Shown one piece after another: positions 35,195 to 46,640 of a DNA stretch of 64,000 bases. Origin of the DNA: Tamarix chinensis (taxonomy: Eukaryota > Streptophyta > Magnoliopsida > Caryophyllales > Tamaricaceae). Each line of letters begins with the position of its first letter. The first letter of the stretch is position 1. Both the position numbers and the translations under genes were made by a program. The DNA lies in assembly GCA_030549775.1 (NCBI GenBank), contig CM060172.1, positions 1,799,623 to 1,863,622 of the forward strand, written 5' to 3'. The notes below the pieces were generated by a model. That model saw only the letters and a program-made list of their open reading frames with translations. It ran no database searches and was not told where the DNA came from.

Positions 35195-35965
35195 ATGGAT
35201 ATTTTCCAAACTTGTATTACTGGACCCTCCAAATGTTGGATCAAAGTTAGCCTAAAAGCTTTCAGACACCATTATCTCTATTTTAGATTAGTTTTTAATA
35301 GCCTTAACAATTTCATACTGGGTCAGGTTCCTTCCTTCTCCCTCATTATACTCCTATATTTATGGGACCTTAGAAGATTATACATACTACTACGAAGGAG
35401 ATTCCTTACTATAAGTTAGTAATACACCGATGAATGCATGTATTCAAAGAGTTGACTTCTATGAAGCTAATAGGAGGGCGAGAAAGGGTGAATGAGAAGT
35501 CATTATTATAACAAAGGATGAGGGATCAAGTATGGTGGAGCATTATGATGAACTTTTGGTTAATGAGCTACAGATTGAAAATTATATGATGAGAAGGGTT
35601 CTCGTAGGCATAGGTCATTTCATGGATGTTATTTTTAAGGAATTTTATAGGTAATTAGAACTACCAAAAGGAGGTTTGATAAATAAGACTTCACTCTTAA
35701 TAGGATTCACTAGTGATATAATAAAATTGAAGGGAATTGTGGGCCTCACCTCAACAATTGGTAAGCCAACAACTTTGAGGAGCATTAAAACAAACTTTAT
35801 AACCATGTCACGCCTTTCAACATTTAACATGATATTAGGATGACCGTCCTTAAATAAACTCTAGGGCAGCAGTTTCTTGTCTTGATTATTAATGAGGTTC
35901 TAATTAACGAAGGACGGGGATAAGTTATGAGTGATAGGAGATTGACACGATATATATATATATAT
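35195..35965 (+). pseudogene. gag and protease fragment of a second gypsy element (Tat-like)
   Basis: At 35195-35400 a frame reads FQTCITGPSKCWIKVSLKAF, then HYLYFRLVFNSLNNFI, ending with LRRRF. This fits the retrotransposon gag domain pattern (F..tltGpA..Wf..L.p.SI..F..L...F...F). At 35690-35860 another frame reads GFTSDIIKLKGIVGLT, then TNFITMSRLSTFNMILG, a stop, and P-SLNKL. This is the protease pattern typical of Tat/Ogre-lineage elements, where the family has a SAYN.ILGRP motif. A KDGD stretch near 35915 fits the following GDQ motif. Reverse transcriptase and integrase are not seen downstream, so the element is truncated or a non-autonomous derivative. Confidence 0.7.
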
Positions 35966-36112
35966 GCTTATGTATATAATTTTTTTGTAGTAACTATTTC
36001 ATTTAATTATACAAAAAATTGATATCAAACACATAATCCCTCATATAAAGAGGTTATAAAAAAAAATTAATATGTAAGCCCTCTCACAAAGAGATAGTTG
36101 TGAAAATGGTAA
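35966..36112. other. Spacer before solo LTR A4
   Basis: AT-rich sequence contains a 'ccctca...aaagaggttat' motif that recurs after A4 (near 41150-41250). The host element is therefore continuous across the insertion. The last five bases, GGTAA, are the A4 target duplication. Confidence 0.6.
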
Positions 36113-36769
36113 TGTAATACCCCCAAAATTCACTACTGAAAAATTTTATTTTATTAAAAGAATTAGTGGAAGAGAAATAACAAAACTATGAATTCTAGGG
36201 ATATTACCGCCACACTTAATACTAGACAGGTTCACTTCTACTGTTCAGTACCAAGTGCTAAGACTGAAAGAGTAAAATACAACTTACGAGAGACTGAAAC
36301 ATATTTAAATCAAAGTAGCATAGATAACACTTTACAAGAATAAAATCCACCAGTGGTGATTACAAGAATGTAGATTACATTTAAACCAGGGGTTAAAAGA
36401 GAAAGAGTGAAACCTTAAAAGTCCAGATAACTTCCTTATGCTCTTTTCCGTTGCCCACTTGAATAGCACCTGAAAATGGACCTGCAAAGGACACTGCCTG
36501 TTAAATAGGTAGGGCCCCTACGAATGGAACCCTTAAGTACTACGGTACTGAGTAACCCTTTAAATCACACTTAAAAGTAGGCCTGTAATGCAACACATGA
36601 TACAAAGCTATATACATATATAATGAGGGGGTGCATACATAACATTCATATACATAACAGGTCCATCAAATATTAACATGTCAAAAATGTATAATCAATA
36701 CTTTTGGGCCTTAAGCCATTAGTCCATCATTATTCAATCATCTCAGATTATATACTCGTGTAAGTGTGG

Positions 36770-37140
36770 GAACTCCACTTTTATAGCCGGTGGACCGGAA
36801 TACATACAGGGAAAAACGCTCCTGACCACTATTATTCGCCGGTGGACTAGTCTTCAGGGTAGAACGCTCCTGGCCACTATTATTTACCGATAGACCTGTC
36901 TAGTCCCAACTCACATGGTGTTCCACTATAAGTGATTAGTATTTTCCATGATTTATTCACATCCAAATGAAATTTATTGAGCTCGAGACCCCCACTATTG
37001 TAGCCAATGGACCGAAATATATATAAACATCATCTAGGGCAACACGCTGCTGGGCCACTATTATATTCGGTGTATCGATACTCATCAACATCTTTTAGGG
37101 AAAAATACTTTTGGGCCACTATTATAACCGGTGGACCATT
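36770..37140 (-). repeat. Six palindromic units in A4 (reverse)
   Basis: Units lie near 36775, 36826, 36872, 36990, 37057 and 37112 and resemble CCACTATTATAGCCGGTGG. The 3+3 arrangement is the same as in A1 and A2. Confidence 0.75.
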
Positions 37141-38044
37141 ACTCATAATATAATCCATTTGGGCCCGACTCATTTGTCTTTCACTTTTATGATTAGTGCT
37201 TTTCCCTTTTAATCACCACAAAAATTCCATTTATTTGCCTCGAACAGGAGATCAAGATCCCGAGACAAAAAGGTACACCGATTGCACTGGAGCATACAAG
37301 CTACTCAGTACCCTTCAACCATCAACCCAGGTACACAAAGGTACCCTGGTCGTACTGGTGCATAAAGCTACTCAGTACTCTACCGATAAGGACACCTAAT
37401 CCATAAGTATGCATGCCCCCTAAATAGGTCCATAGAACTAGATAGAGTAAGATGTAGGGCCTGGCTGGGGCACAAAGGCACACTAGCAAATACAAGAACA
37501 ATCGTGGGCTAAACCATGTCTTTAGAGTAGCGACCCCCTAAAGAGCCACCATTCCTGATCTCAAGGTTTTTCACTTTAAGTATTAGTGTCTTAATTAAGG
37601 TAATCACGAAAAGCACAATAATTAGATCCTTATTCACTTTTGATCGCTCTGATATCATTAGGTATTTCTTATTCATATAGTTACCCAAGATAACATAGAG
37701 GAATCATTAAGGCCATCATTATCTCATTCAATTCCGATTTAGGATTTGTTCTCATGATACTTACTAATTGTCAAATACCATTATCTTACTATTTAGTGTT
37801 ACTTGAGTCTTATTACGAACTCCGTTATCACAATGACATATCTAATACGATTTGCTGATTTACCTCTTGCTTGTATAATTGTTAAGTCATCCCTTCTCTA
37901 CTTGCCAATTTACCATATTACCCTTCATGTTGCATAATTACTGAATTATCCCTTACTCAGTTTAGGTTACCAAGTAATTTCCCACATGTATTAGGTCACC
38001 AATCACCTTTTATAATTGTTACACTTATCATATTTTCATTTGAT

Positions 38045-38860
38045 TGGTTAGATTACCAAATTGCCCTTTAGTTGGTCAAATAACCAAATTACCCTTCTCT
38101 ATCATTGTAATTACCAAATTACCCTTTTGTTGGTTAAATTACCAAATTACCCTTCTCCATTATTATAATTACCAATATACCCTTCTCCATTATCATATTT
38201 ACCAAATTACCCTTCTCCATTTTCATAATTACCAAATTGCCCTTCTCTATCATTGTAATCACCAAATTACCCTTTAGTTGGTTAAATTATTAAACTACCC
38301 TTCTCTCTTTTCATAATTACCAAATTGCCCTTCTCTATCATTGTAATTACCAAATTACCCTTTAGTTGGTTAAATTATCAAACTACCCTTCTCTCTTTTC
38401 ATAATTACCAAATTGCCCTTCTCTATCATCGTAATTACCAAATTACCCTTGTCCATTATCATAATTACCAAACTACCCTTCTCTATTACTATAATTACCA
38501 TTTTACCCTTCTCTATTATTATAATTATCATTTTACCCTTTACTTCCAAAATTACCACAAATTACCATTTTGCCCATTACTTTCAAAATTACCATAAATA
38601 CCCCTTTTACTTACAAAATTACCATTTTCTCCTTGACTTTCAAAATTACTATAATACCCCTTTTACTTACAAAATTACCATTTTCCCCTTGACTTCTAAA
38701 ATTACCACAATACCCCTTTTACTTTCAAAATTACCATTTTCCCATACTTCCATACTTTCAAATTACCATTTTACCCTTCACCTCTAAAATTACCATAATA
38801 CCCCTTTTACTTACAAAATTACTATTTTACCCCTTTTTACACCACTTTTATTAAATTATC
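38045..38860 (-). repeat. 30-bp minisatellite in LTR A4
   Basis: Unit starts fall 30 bp apart (ACCAAATTAC-type at 38111, 38141, 38171, 38201, 38231, 38261). A typical unit is ATAATTACCAAATTACCC followed by TTCTCCATTATC. Later units decay to shorter 'caaaattaccattttcccc' forms up to ~38860. Because 30 is a multiple of 3, several frames stay open over 60-125 codons; these are repeat artefacts, not genes. Confidence 0.9.
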
Positions 38861-39449
38861 ATCACTACATGAAATAGTAATATTAATACTCCATTATCAT
38901 TATCCAACTCCACTAACTATTATATTTCAACATAATACTCATTAGCACCCACACAAATTAGGCCACATTCTTACACAAGATATATTACTAAAATGCCCCT
39001 AGGGCTTATAATAATATTATTTGTGCATCAATGGTCATAATAACATAATATAACATGGATAAGTACTTAACATTTTCATTAATAACCAAAATCTTTCCTC
39101 AAGCAATATTTCCATACATAGCACATAAACTATCATGCTTTCCTTTTTATCAATCAATATAAGCAACTACATATAATATATTAAACCATATATATCATGC
39201 AAAAAAAACATATTAAAACCCTAATGTGCTAGCATACGTTTATCCACGCATTTAAGTGGGGTTTAATGATTACCTTAATTTCCACAAAAATTAAACTTTA
39301 CTGGTATCCTGGTTAAAGATTCAAGCTAAAATAATATCAATATTTATCACATTAGAAATAAGAAAACCAAAAGCATAAGACTTTATAAAAAAACTTGATT
39401 AATGATACCTAACTTAACTATTATCATACCTTAAAATTATTAACCAAGA

Positions 39450-40720
39450 TAACCAAAGGAAGGGTAGCAAATCACCCTGCTCATATAGCGTGAGTTGCAT
39501 GCAAAACAAGGGAGGAGGGAGTCGAAGGTGGGTGGAAGAAAGGAAAGGAATGGCTATTTTCAGGTTGGAGTTTTGGGGCCAGGAAAGAGGACACGTAGGG
39601 GATGATTTAGGGTAAGGGAAGGGTGAAAGGGTGAAGAGTGGGTGTAGGTGGTGATCGGGGATTGGTTTTTGGTGGCCAAGGTCTATGGTGGCGGCGATAG
39701 TGAGTCTGTGAAGGTGGTTGCCGAGGTGGAGGGAGTTGAGAAGGAAGGAAAAGGGAGGGAAAAAATGAGGGGCTACAAGGGTTGGTTTCATCTAAAGGAG
39801 GTGTGGGGGTGGTAAGGGAGGTTGCAAAGTGTGGGTTGGTGGCTCAGGTGGCGGTAGAGGCGGCGGAAGGAGGAGGTGCAGGGAGGTTGCCGAGAAGGAA
39901 GAAAAAGGAGAGGAGAGGAAGAAGGGGTTGTAGGGTGGCTCAAGGGGTGGTGTGGTGGTTTAGGGCAGTAGAAGGTGGTGGAAGAAGGTGGTGTAGGTGG
40001 TTGTTAGGGTGGTGGCAACAGCGGAACAGGCGATGGTGTAAAAATAGGGATGGAAATGGAAGGAGAAGAAAAGGAGAGAAAGAAGTCGGGGAGGGGAAGG
40101 AAGGCTCGAAAATGGATAGGGTAGGGGTCATTGAAGAGAAGAAAAAGGAGAGAGAGAGAGAGAGAAAAGGAGGGGGTAAGTGGCTCGGTAGGATGGCAGT
40201 AGGGTGGTAGGGTGGCAAGTAGGTGGTTGGGTGGCAGAGAGAGGGAAGGGAAGAAGGGGAAAGAAAAGGCATGCGTGTTGGGGTGTGCAGGGTCAGTTGG
40301 GTCTGAAATGGGGAAGAAAAGAATGGTAGAGAAAGGGAGGGTGGCAAGTGGTGGCAGCTATAGGACGGCTCAATGGTCGGGCATGGCGTCGAGGGGCAGG
40401 TCGAGGCTAGAGGTAGAAGAAGAAAGAAAGGGAGAGGAGGGGCAGCAGGCCAAGTATAGGAATGGAAAGAAAAGTTGGGTCGGCCAGGTCGTTGGGGGAG
40501 GAAGGAAGAAAAGAAAGGCAAGGGCACTAGGCCTGCAACATGCGCGAGAGAAGGAGAGGAGGGGAGGGAAGTGGGCCGGTGGCCCAGACATGTAGGGGGC
40601 GAGGGAGCAAGTCGGCTTGGCGGCCCGAAGAGAAGGAAAAAGGAAAAAGGAAGAAAGGAGGAAAAGGAGAAAAACTAGAAAGAAGAGGGAAAAGGGAAAA
40701 AATAAAAGGAAAATAGATAA
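39450..40720 (-). repeat. Purine-rich block of LTR A4
   Basis: Strong G/A bias on plus opens long frames on both strands (Gly/Arg/Glu-rich on plus, Ser/Pro/Leu-rich on minus). The position corresponds to the pyrimidine-rich leader block of A2. No protein domain is recognisable. Confidence 0.6.
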
Positions 40721-41028
40721 AATAATTTATGAAAAAATAGGATGTAATATTTTTGGGAAATAAATTTATTTAATAATTTAATTTAATATAATTAAATATA
40801 TGGGTTTAAATACGTTAATTTTAGGAAAATATTGGTTTGGAAATTTATTCAAATAAAGTGAGTATGATAAAATAATAAAATATTTATTTTAATTTATTAA
40901 ATATTCCTATCCATTTTTATTTACTCAAAATCCATAAAATAATTAAATTAAATAAATTTAAAAGCTAATTTATCCCAAATAAAAGCTATTTATTAAATTA
41001 TATGTTTTTAAAATTTCAGGAGATTACA

Positions 41029-41859
41029 GGTAACCCTATAACGAGAGGTTGTTGACTTATCTCTCTCTATTAGCCCTCACTAAGGCTGTCCAACATTGAA
41101 GATGGGTGTACTTGGTGAGATGAAAATACCTAAAAATACTAAGGCTCCATACATAAGCCTTTTCACAAAGAGGTTATGGAGCATTGAAGATGGACACATT
41201 TAGTGATATGCATTAAGCTAGAGGCTCAATATATAATCCCTCAAAGAGGCCACAATTGAAGATAAGCACACCTGTTGAGATAAAAGCCATACTTACTTTC
41301 ACTCACTAGTCCCGAGGGGCACACCTAGTGAGATGAAAGATAGATGCACTTTTACTCACTAAGTTCAAATTAATACTAAGGCCATTGAGTCATTATGGCA
41401 CACATAGCAGATTTTCACCTTAGCTAAACTAAGGCTCCCTTGATGTGTCCCTCAACTAAGGTGTTGAGGCTACTCAGCCTAACGTTGAAGGTTTTGCTCG
41501 GTACGTTCAATCTTATCAACCAATGACAACTATATCATTCCCTACTTTGGTTCACCACCGCTAAAGTATAATGAATATTCAAAGTATGTATATTTTGGGG
41601 CATTCTGTTTTGTTGGTATTCTAGTCTTCTTGTTATAATAATATTTATATATCAACGATGGTGGATTCTTGGTCTTCTTATTATAGATTCATTATGGATT
41701 CTTATACTTAAGCCTTGGCATAAGGGGAATGACAAAGATTCTATTTATAGTAAGATAAAATCAAATGTTGTGAGTTCATTTTATATATCATAAACATGTT
41801 ACAATTATATAAAAGGAAAAGAAAAGTGGTAACATCCTAGGATTCATCTTCTTTAGTAT
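41029..41859. repeat. Non-coding region with irregular direct repeats
   Basis: From 41095 to 41350 there are several imperfect copies of a unit like 'gaagatgggtgtacttggtgagatgaaa', each near a 'cctcacaaagaggtt' like segment. These probably belong to the Tat-like element. From 41480 to 41860 I see no domain or terminus. Confidence 0.5.
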
Positions 41860-44610
41860 CAACCTTGGCCTTTTCATAATATTTAGGAATGGGAATTCTC
41901 CCCAAGTCTTCACTATTGTACAATTATAAGTAGATTTTTGTAATAGGTCATGATATACCAAATTCTTTAACTAGGCATATACCATAAGGATATTGTAATC
42001 TTACCACAAGGAATAAAGCCGCTTGTCATAGTGTACAAACTATTTGCTTATTAGATAGGTGTTGATAGCTTCACAAGTATGACTTAGTTTGGTGTTGGCA
42101 ATATCCTCTTCAATGTCTTTGTTCATATCCTTTTGCCATGTTTTGACAACATGTTTGGCCTCAGATCATTGCTCATAAAGTCGCCTTACCTCTATGTTAT
42201 TAATCATCTCCTTCTCAGCAACTTATTTGCATAGCCACTTAGTCTAGGTTTGATTTTCACCTTTTCAATGAAGAATTTTCTCTTTCATTGGGAAACTGTA
42301 AGTTTGTTAAAGTATTTTGGGACCTTTACAACATCCACAAGCCATTTTTTCTTTTTATGAAGATAATTGATCAATCAAGCTTTTCTCCTTCCAAAGGTCA
42401 TCTTTTAGATGGGTTTTATCAACTTTCAATGGACCCAATTTTGCTATAGTTTCTTAATTTTATCCTTTGAGACAATCTTCCATGATCACAACTTAATCCT
42501 TTAAAAAGTTTGTGTTAGCTAAGGAATACTTCAACTGGCTCTTCTCAATATCCAACTCATATACTTTAGCTTGAAAGGATTCCTTCTCAACTTTATAAGA
42601 TGTGTAGATATCTTGAATTTTTTCAATACTTTTCCTCTATCAATTAGAAGTGCAAGGAAATTTGACAAAATTGATAAAATATGTTCTTTCTCATGAAAAG
42701 TTGTTGCAAACGATACATAAATGATTATGGAAGTTGTCATACTTGAGATATCATACACATATGAAGTTATAAACAAAGATATACTTGCTAGAAGAGATTT
42801 AAATAAGATCTTATTAAATTTTCTATTATAAGGTAATCAACTACCTCCCTATCTCATCTCAGCATCAAAGCCTCAATCAGTTGATAACCAACAACATCAT
42901 TAGGATGATAGTCAAAGGAGTAGTTATCCATTAAGTTAAGAGTGGCTTCATCATCTTTAATGCAAAATTTAGAGCCACCCTCAAAAGGTTTTTTTTTTCA
43001 AGTAAATTCTATGGCTATGGTACTTCATCGCCAGGACCCTTTAAAAGAACAAACGCAAGTACAGAGCCATCAGCATCTTTTGTTTTAGAGAAAATTCTCA
43101 GTAGCTCACTAGTGTTTGTGCTATCCTTTGTTAGCATAAAGGAATTTTATTGGGTCCCAAGTGAATCTTTGATTTACCTACTTCCCCTCCTTCTTTAACC
43201 TCTACATCTTCATCCAATATGATAGTTTCTACAATTGGGGCCAAGATAGGAGGCTTTTTAAGGTGTGGTCAGGAAGGGAGTTACGGTTCCTTTAAAGAAG
43301 GATCCTTAAGTTCCTTACCTTTTATTTGATTTATATTTTTGAGAGGCACTAGGAGCTTATCTTTTTTAATTAGTTATGATGTCTTGGGATAGAAAGGGGA
43401 ATAGATAAAGGTTTGAGAATTTTCTGTACCACATGAGCTTTTGGTTTTATTTTGAAAGGGGTGTCCTCCTACAAATATAAGTATAGTGAATACCCAATAA
43501 ATATAGACACCAAGGAATATGATAATGCAATATATAAAGATATATTCATCATGTATTGGAGATGGGCATGGAGTGTGTTTTGGGATACATGATACAAGAA
43601 AAAATAATGAGTATTGTATTCGAATATGTATTTATTGCGAGACTAATGAACTAAAGGATAATTGTCAAGACATAAGTCAGCAACAAAGTAAAGAATATTT
43701 CTAACCTTATCTAACTTCAATTTCTTCTTTAGTTTCTCAAGTTCATGCTTCTTTGTTGCCTTTTATATTTCTTGAGAAAAATATAATGTAAAAGAGCACT
43801 TAAGGCATGATTACAAGTACACATGATAGTAATGTATCCTAGAAATATATACCTTCATTTTGATTGTCTTGGTAAAAGGTGTACTTCCAGGTGGACTGAT
43901 AGTGTGCTTCTTTATACCCTTAGATATTTTGGAAATGCCAAACTACTAGCAAGCTTTATAAGCATTACACTCTACAAGGAAAGTAGGAGAATTCTATAAG
44001 TTGATGGAATTGTAGGGGAAACTATTGAACAAACATAAATAATGGATAACAAATTACTTATAAACATTAGAGATTAATGCTATCTTGTGGAGGATGACAA
44101 GATTGTTCACAACTTCATTATTATTTATAGAGTGCCCATCCTATACAAACTTATCAAACTTATCTACATAAGCCTCTAACTCCAAAGAGAAGGGCATAAA
44201 TTATCTAGCATTAGGACTACGTTGGCCCCATTTAGGTATATTCCACTAGAAGCTTGCCAAGACAAAGAAATATTAGGATTTATATCTCTTTACATAAGAC
44301 TAAGGCTCTTTAATAAACTTAGTCTCATAAATCTAGTTTTAATAGAGTATAAGCCTGGAGCTAGTGGGTGGCTAAAAAATTTGAATAACTATCTAAACAA
44401 GTCCATTGTTGGTATGACTTATAACAAATGACATCCATATAGAAAGCTTGTCACCATTAATTAGGTTTTGGGAATGAACTAGGCATGACTAAGTTGATAG
44501 GCTTGAAGAAATTCCCTCATGAAAAGATTCAAGGGGAAATGAGGGTTGATGTATAGAGGCATGGTATGCAGAGTTGTGCACCTATCTGGAGGGTTATTTG
44601 CTCTATTCAA
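41860..44610 (-). pseudogene. Antisense extra ORF of Tat/Ogre-like element, decayed
   Basis: Read on the minus strand from ~44600 down, fragments follow the layout of the 'putative gypsy type transposon' family (PF04195 in memory, unverified). There is FPLNLFMREFLQAYQL near 44490-44560; then YSIKTRFM near 44340 and an FKFF-like patch; then, after a gap, an acidic stretch IILDEDVEVKEGGEVG near 43180-43230; then a helical, Lys/Glu-rich segment (42100-42330) and a C-terminal tail with GEFPFLN near 41890. Stops and frameshifts occur throughout. Together with the plus-strand gag-protease at 35195-35965 this fits Tat elements that carry an antisense ORF near the 3' end. The assignment is moderately sure for the 44340-44560 part and weaker elsewhere. 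Confidence 0.5.
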
Positions 44611-46407
44611 GGAGATTAGCATAATTATAATAAAGGAAAAAAGGAAAATAGTATTTTACTAAAAAATGTTCAAGTTGAGCTTTATTAATTCTGTTTGGAA
44701 GAAGAGTGCCCAAGTCAAATGAGAAAGGCTCAGACGTGTTGATAAAAAAGGGGGAGGGTTAGAAAGAGGTGAAGGAGCTAAATGGTTCATTATCAACAGG
44801 TTTGTCAAAGACAAAAAAGGAAAATGAGAAACTAAATGTGTAGTGGTTGTATTCAAAGATTGGAGAATAGAAGAAATAAAAGAATTACCAAGATGTTTGA
44901 GAAAAATATCCCTTAAAAGAGTAGGGGATTTACAGAGACATTTGAGAAGGCTGGTGGTTTATGCAAAGGAAACACAAACTCCTCAAGTATGATTTCCATT
45001 TGGTATCTTGTGATGTTGAATACCTCTACTTATGGAAATGGTTAGACTGTTGTAATGATATCAATGGTCAAAGATGGCAGTGGTGTGGACAGTGCTTGAA
45101 CGCAAGATAGAAATAGAGATATGAAAGTTTTAGGTTTGATGATATAGAGAGAAAGTTAAAGAAGATAAATAATAGTAATTATAAAAGATGAAAGGAAAAT
45201 GTGTAAGTAGGGAGGGGTATATAAAGTAATAAGGACACTTAGAGTTACCTTGTTTTCAATTGGAAATATGAATAAATTTCATTTATTACTCACAGAAACT
45301 TCTTTGTAATCTTGGCTTTAGAGAAGATAGAATGTGAAATCAAGCCTTGATCATAATCTTTTATTTTTCAAAATAGTGGCATTAAAATAAATGGTCTTCA
45401 ATGACCTAGGAACTTATTCCTTTCATATTCATTGTTGGTTGGATTGTGTGGCTCTCAAATCAAAAAGTATCATTTGATTTAAACACCGGGGGAGGAGGGA
45501 GGAAAATAAGGCTTATTTAAAAAGCCTAATTTTGGCACCATTTTTATGTTACCAAAATTCGAAATTTAAAATTTTATAATAATTGATGGGATTGGTATAG
45601 TTTTATTTTTTCCTTAGCAAGATGCATTGATGGAATTTATGGAAAGGAGTTGATTTTATAATACTTTATAGTACATATGTATGATACCTGATGATCTTTT
45701 CATTTGCAATTGGTTGATGGTCTTTTTATACCATTTTATTTTTAAGTGACCGACATATATTTTTTAGTATTTTATTTGTAAGTGACTCAAGGCCTTCTTG
45801 TGTAACTTGATGTTTAAGTGACCGATAGTCTTTTTTGTAACTTTATTTGTAAGTGTTAGAAATTTTTTTAAATTTCTTGTAAACATATGGATTGGATCAT
45901 CGGTCGTCTTCCTACACATCATAATGATAATTTGTTGTGCTTGAACACATGGTATTTTTCCCTCTTCCTTCTTCCTTCTCCCTTTTTCAATGTTCATATA
46001 TATGGGCTCATGTACTCATTTTAGGGATCTAAAATTCATAATACTACTCTTTCACTTTTTCTCTCTCATCTCTCATATAAATTTTGCCATCAACACTATT
46101 TAGTTACAGGACACTCCCTTAAATTCCTTAAGAACTCATCGGTTCATAAACCATCAACAACACTCTTAAAAATACTCATTATAATTATTTCACAAATTTT
46201 AATTTAATTAATCATTATTATAATTAATTTATTATTATAATTACTATAGTAAAAATAATAATAGTGATAATAATGATACGTTTGATTAGTGTAGAGTTTT
46301 TTTATTATACTAATTATTATTATTATTATTATTATTATTATTGTAATTATATTGATAATTATGATAATAATAATTACCATAATTATATAAATAATCATAA
46401 TAATTTT
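44611..46407. other. AT-rich region, no gene recognised
   Basis: A purine-rich string with GGGGGAGGAGGGAGG lies near 45487-45501 and could be a polypurine tract, but no TG LTR start follows. At 45730-45860 four imperfect ~35-bp units contain 'taagtgaccgat'. ATT/AAT microsatellites occupy 46205-46395. Nothing else is recognisable. Confidence 0.4.
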
Positions 46408-46640
46408 AGTAACTCACCCATTTTTTGATACCAAATAAAATTGTTTTTAAAATATTTACAAAAGAAGGAATACAAAAACATATCTAAGAAAAATGGGTTG
46501 TTGCTATCATACTTAACAGTTGGTAGATGTCCCACTATTTGTCCCATGATAGCTACATGGTTAATTATCTAATCAACCAAACATAGGAAATATATTGAGC
46601 AAAAAATATAGTCTAAAAGATGATTAATGTTGGGATTTAC
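46408..46640 (-). mobile_element. LTR F (B-like), first piece
   Basis: Starting at AGTAACTCACCC it parallels the left end of B3 (TGTAACACCCC, then 'catt..ccaat'), including the 'agatgtcccac...aaccaaacata' like segment that matches B3 near 54808-54850. It is interrupted by E2 and continues after 49848. Confidence 0.6.

Larger units (their letters stand above)
36113..41028 (-). mobile_element. Solo LTR A4, 4916 bp, complete
   Basis: It runs from TGTAATACCCCC to GGAGATTACA on plus, flanked by the exact duplication GGTAA (36108-36112 and 41029-41033). Its first 170 bp closely resemble A3. It contains the palindromic array (36770-37140), a 30-bp minisatellite (38045-38860) in place of the ATT tract, AAACCCTA motifs near 39215, a purine-rich block (39450-40720) and an AT-rich leader. 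No internal coding domain remains. It is a diverged family A member in reverse orientation. Confidence 0.9.

Noticed and set aside
38044..38787. Overlapping frames of 60-125 codons with 10-residue periodicity
   Set aside because: They follow the 30-bp minisatellite, whose length is a multiple of three; frames are open on both strands and lie inside a solo LTR.
39414..40678. Long frames up to 195 codons near 39.4-40.7 kb
   Set aside because: They sit in the purine-rich block of solo LTR A4 between verified target duplications; no domain is visible.
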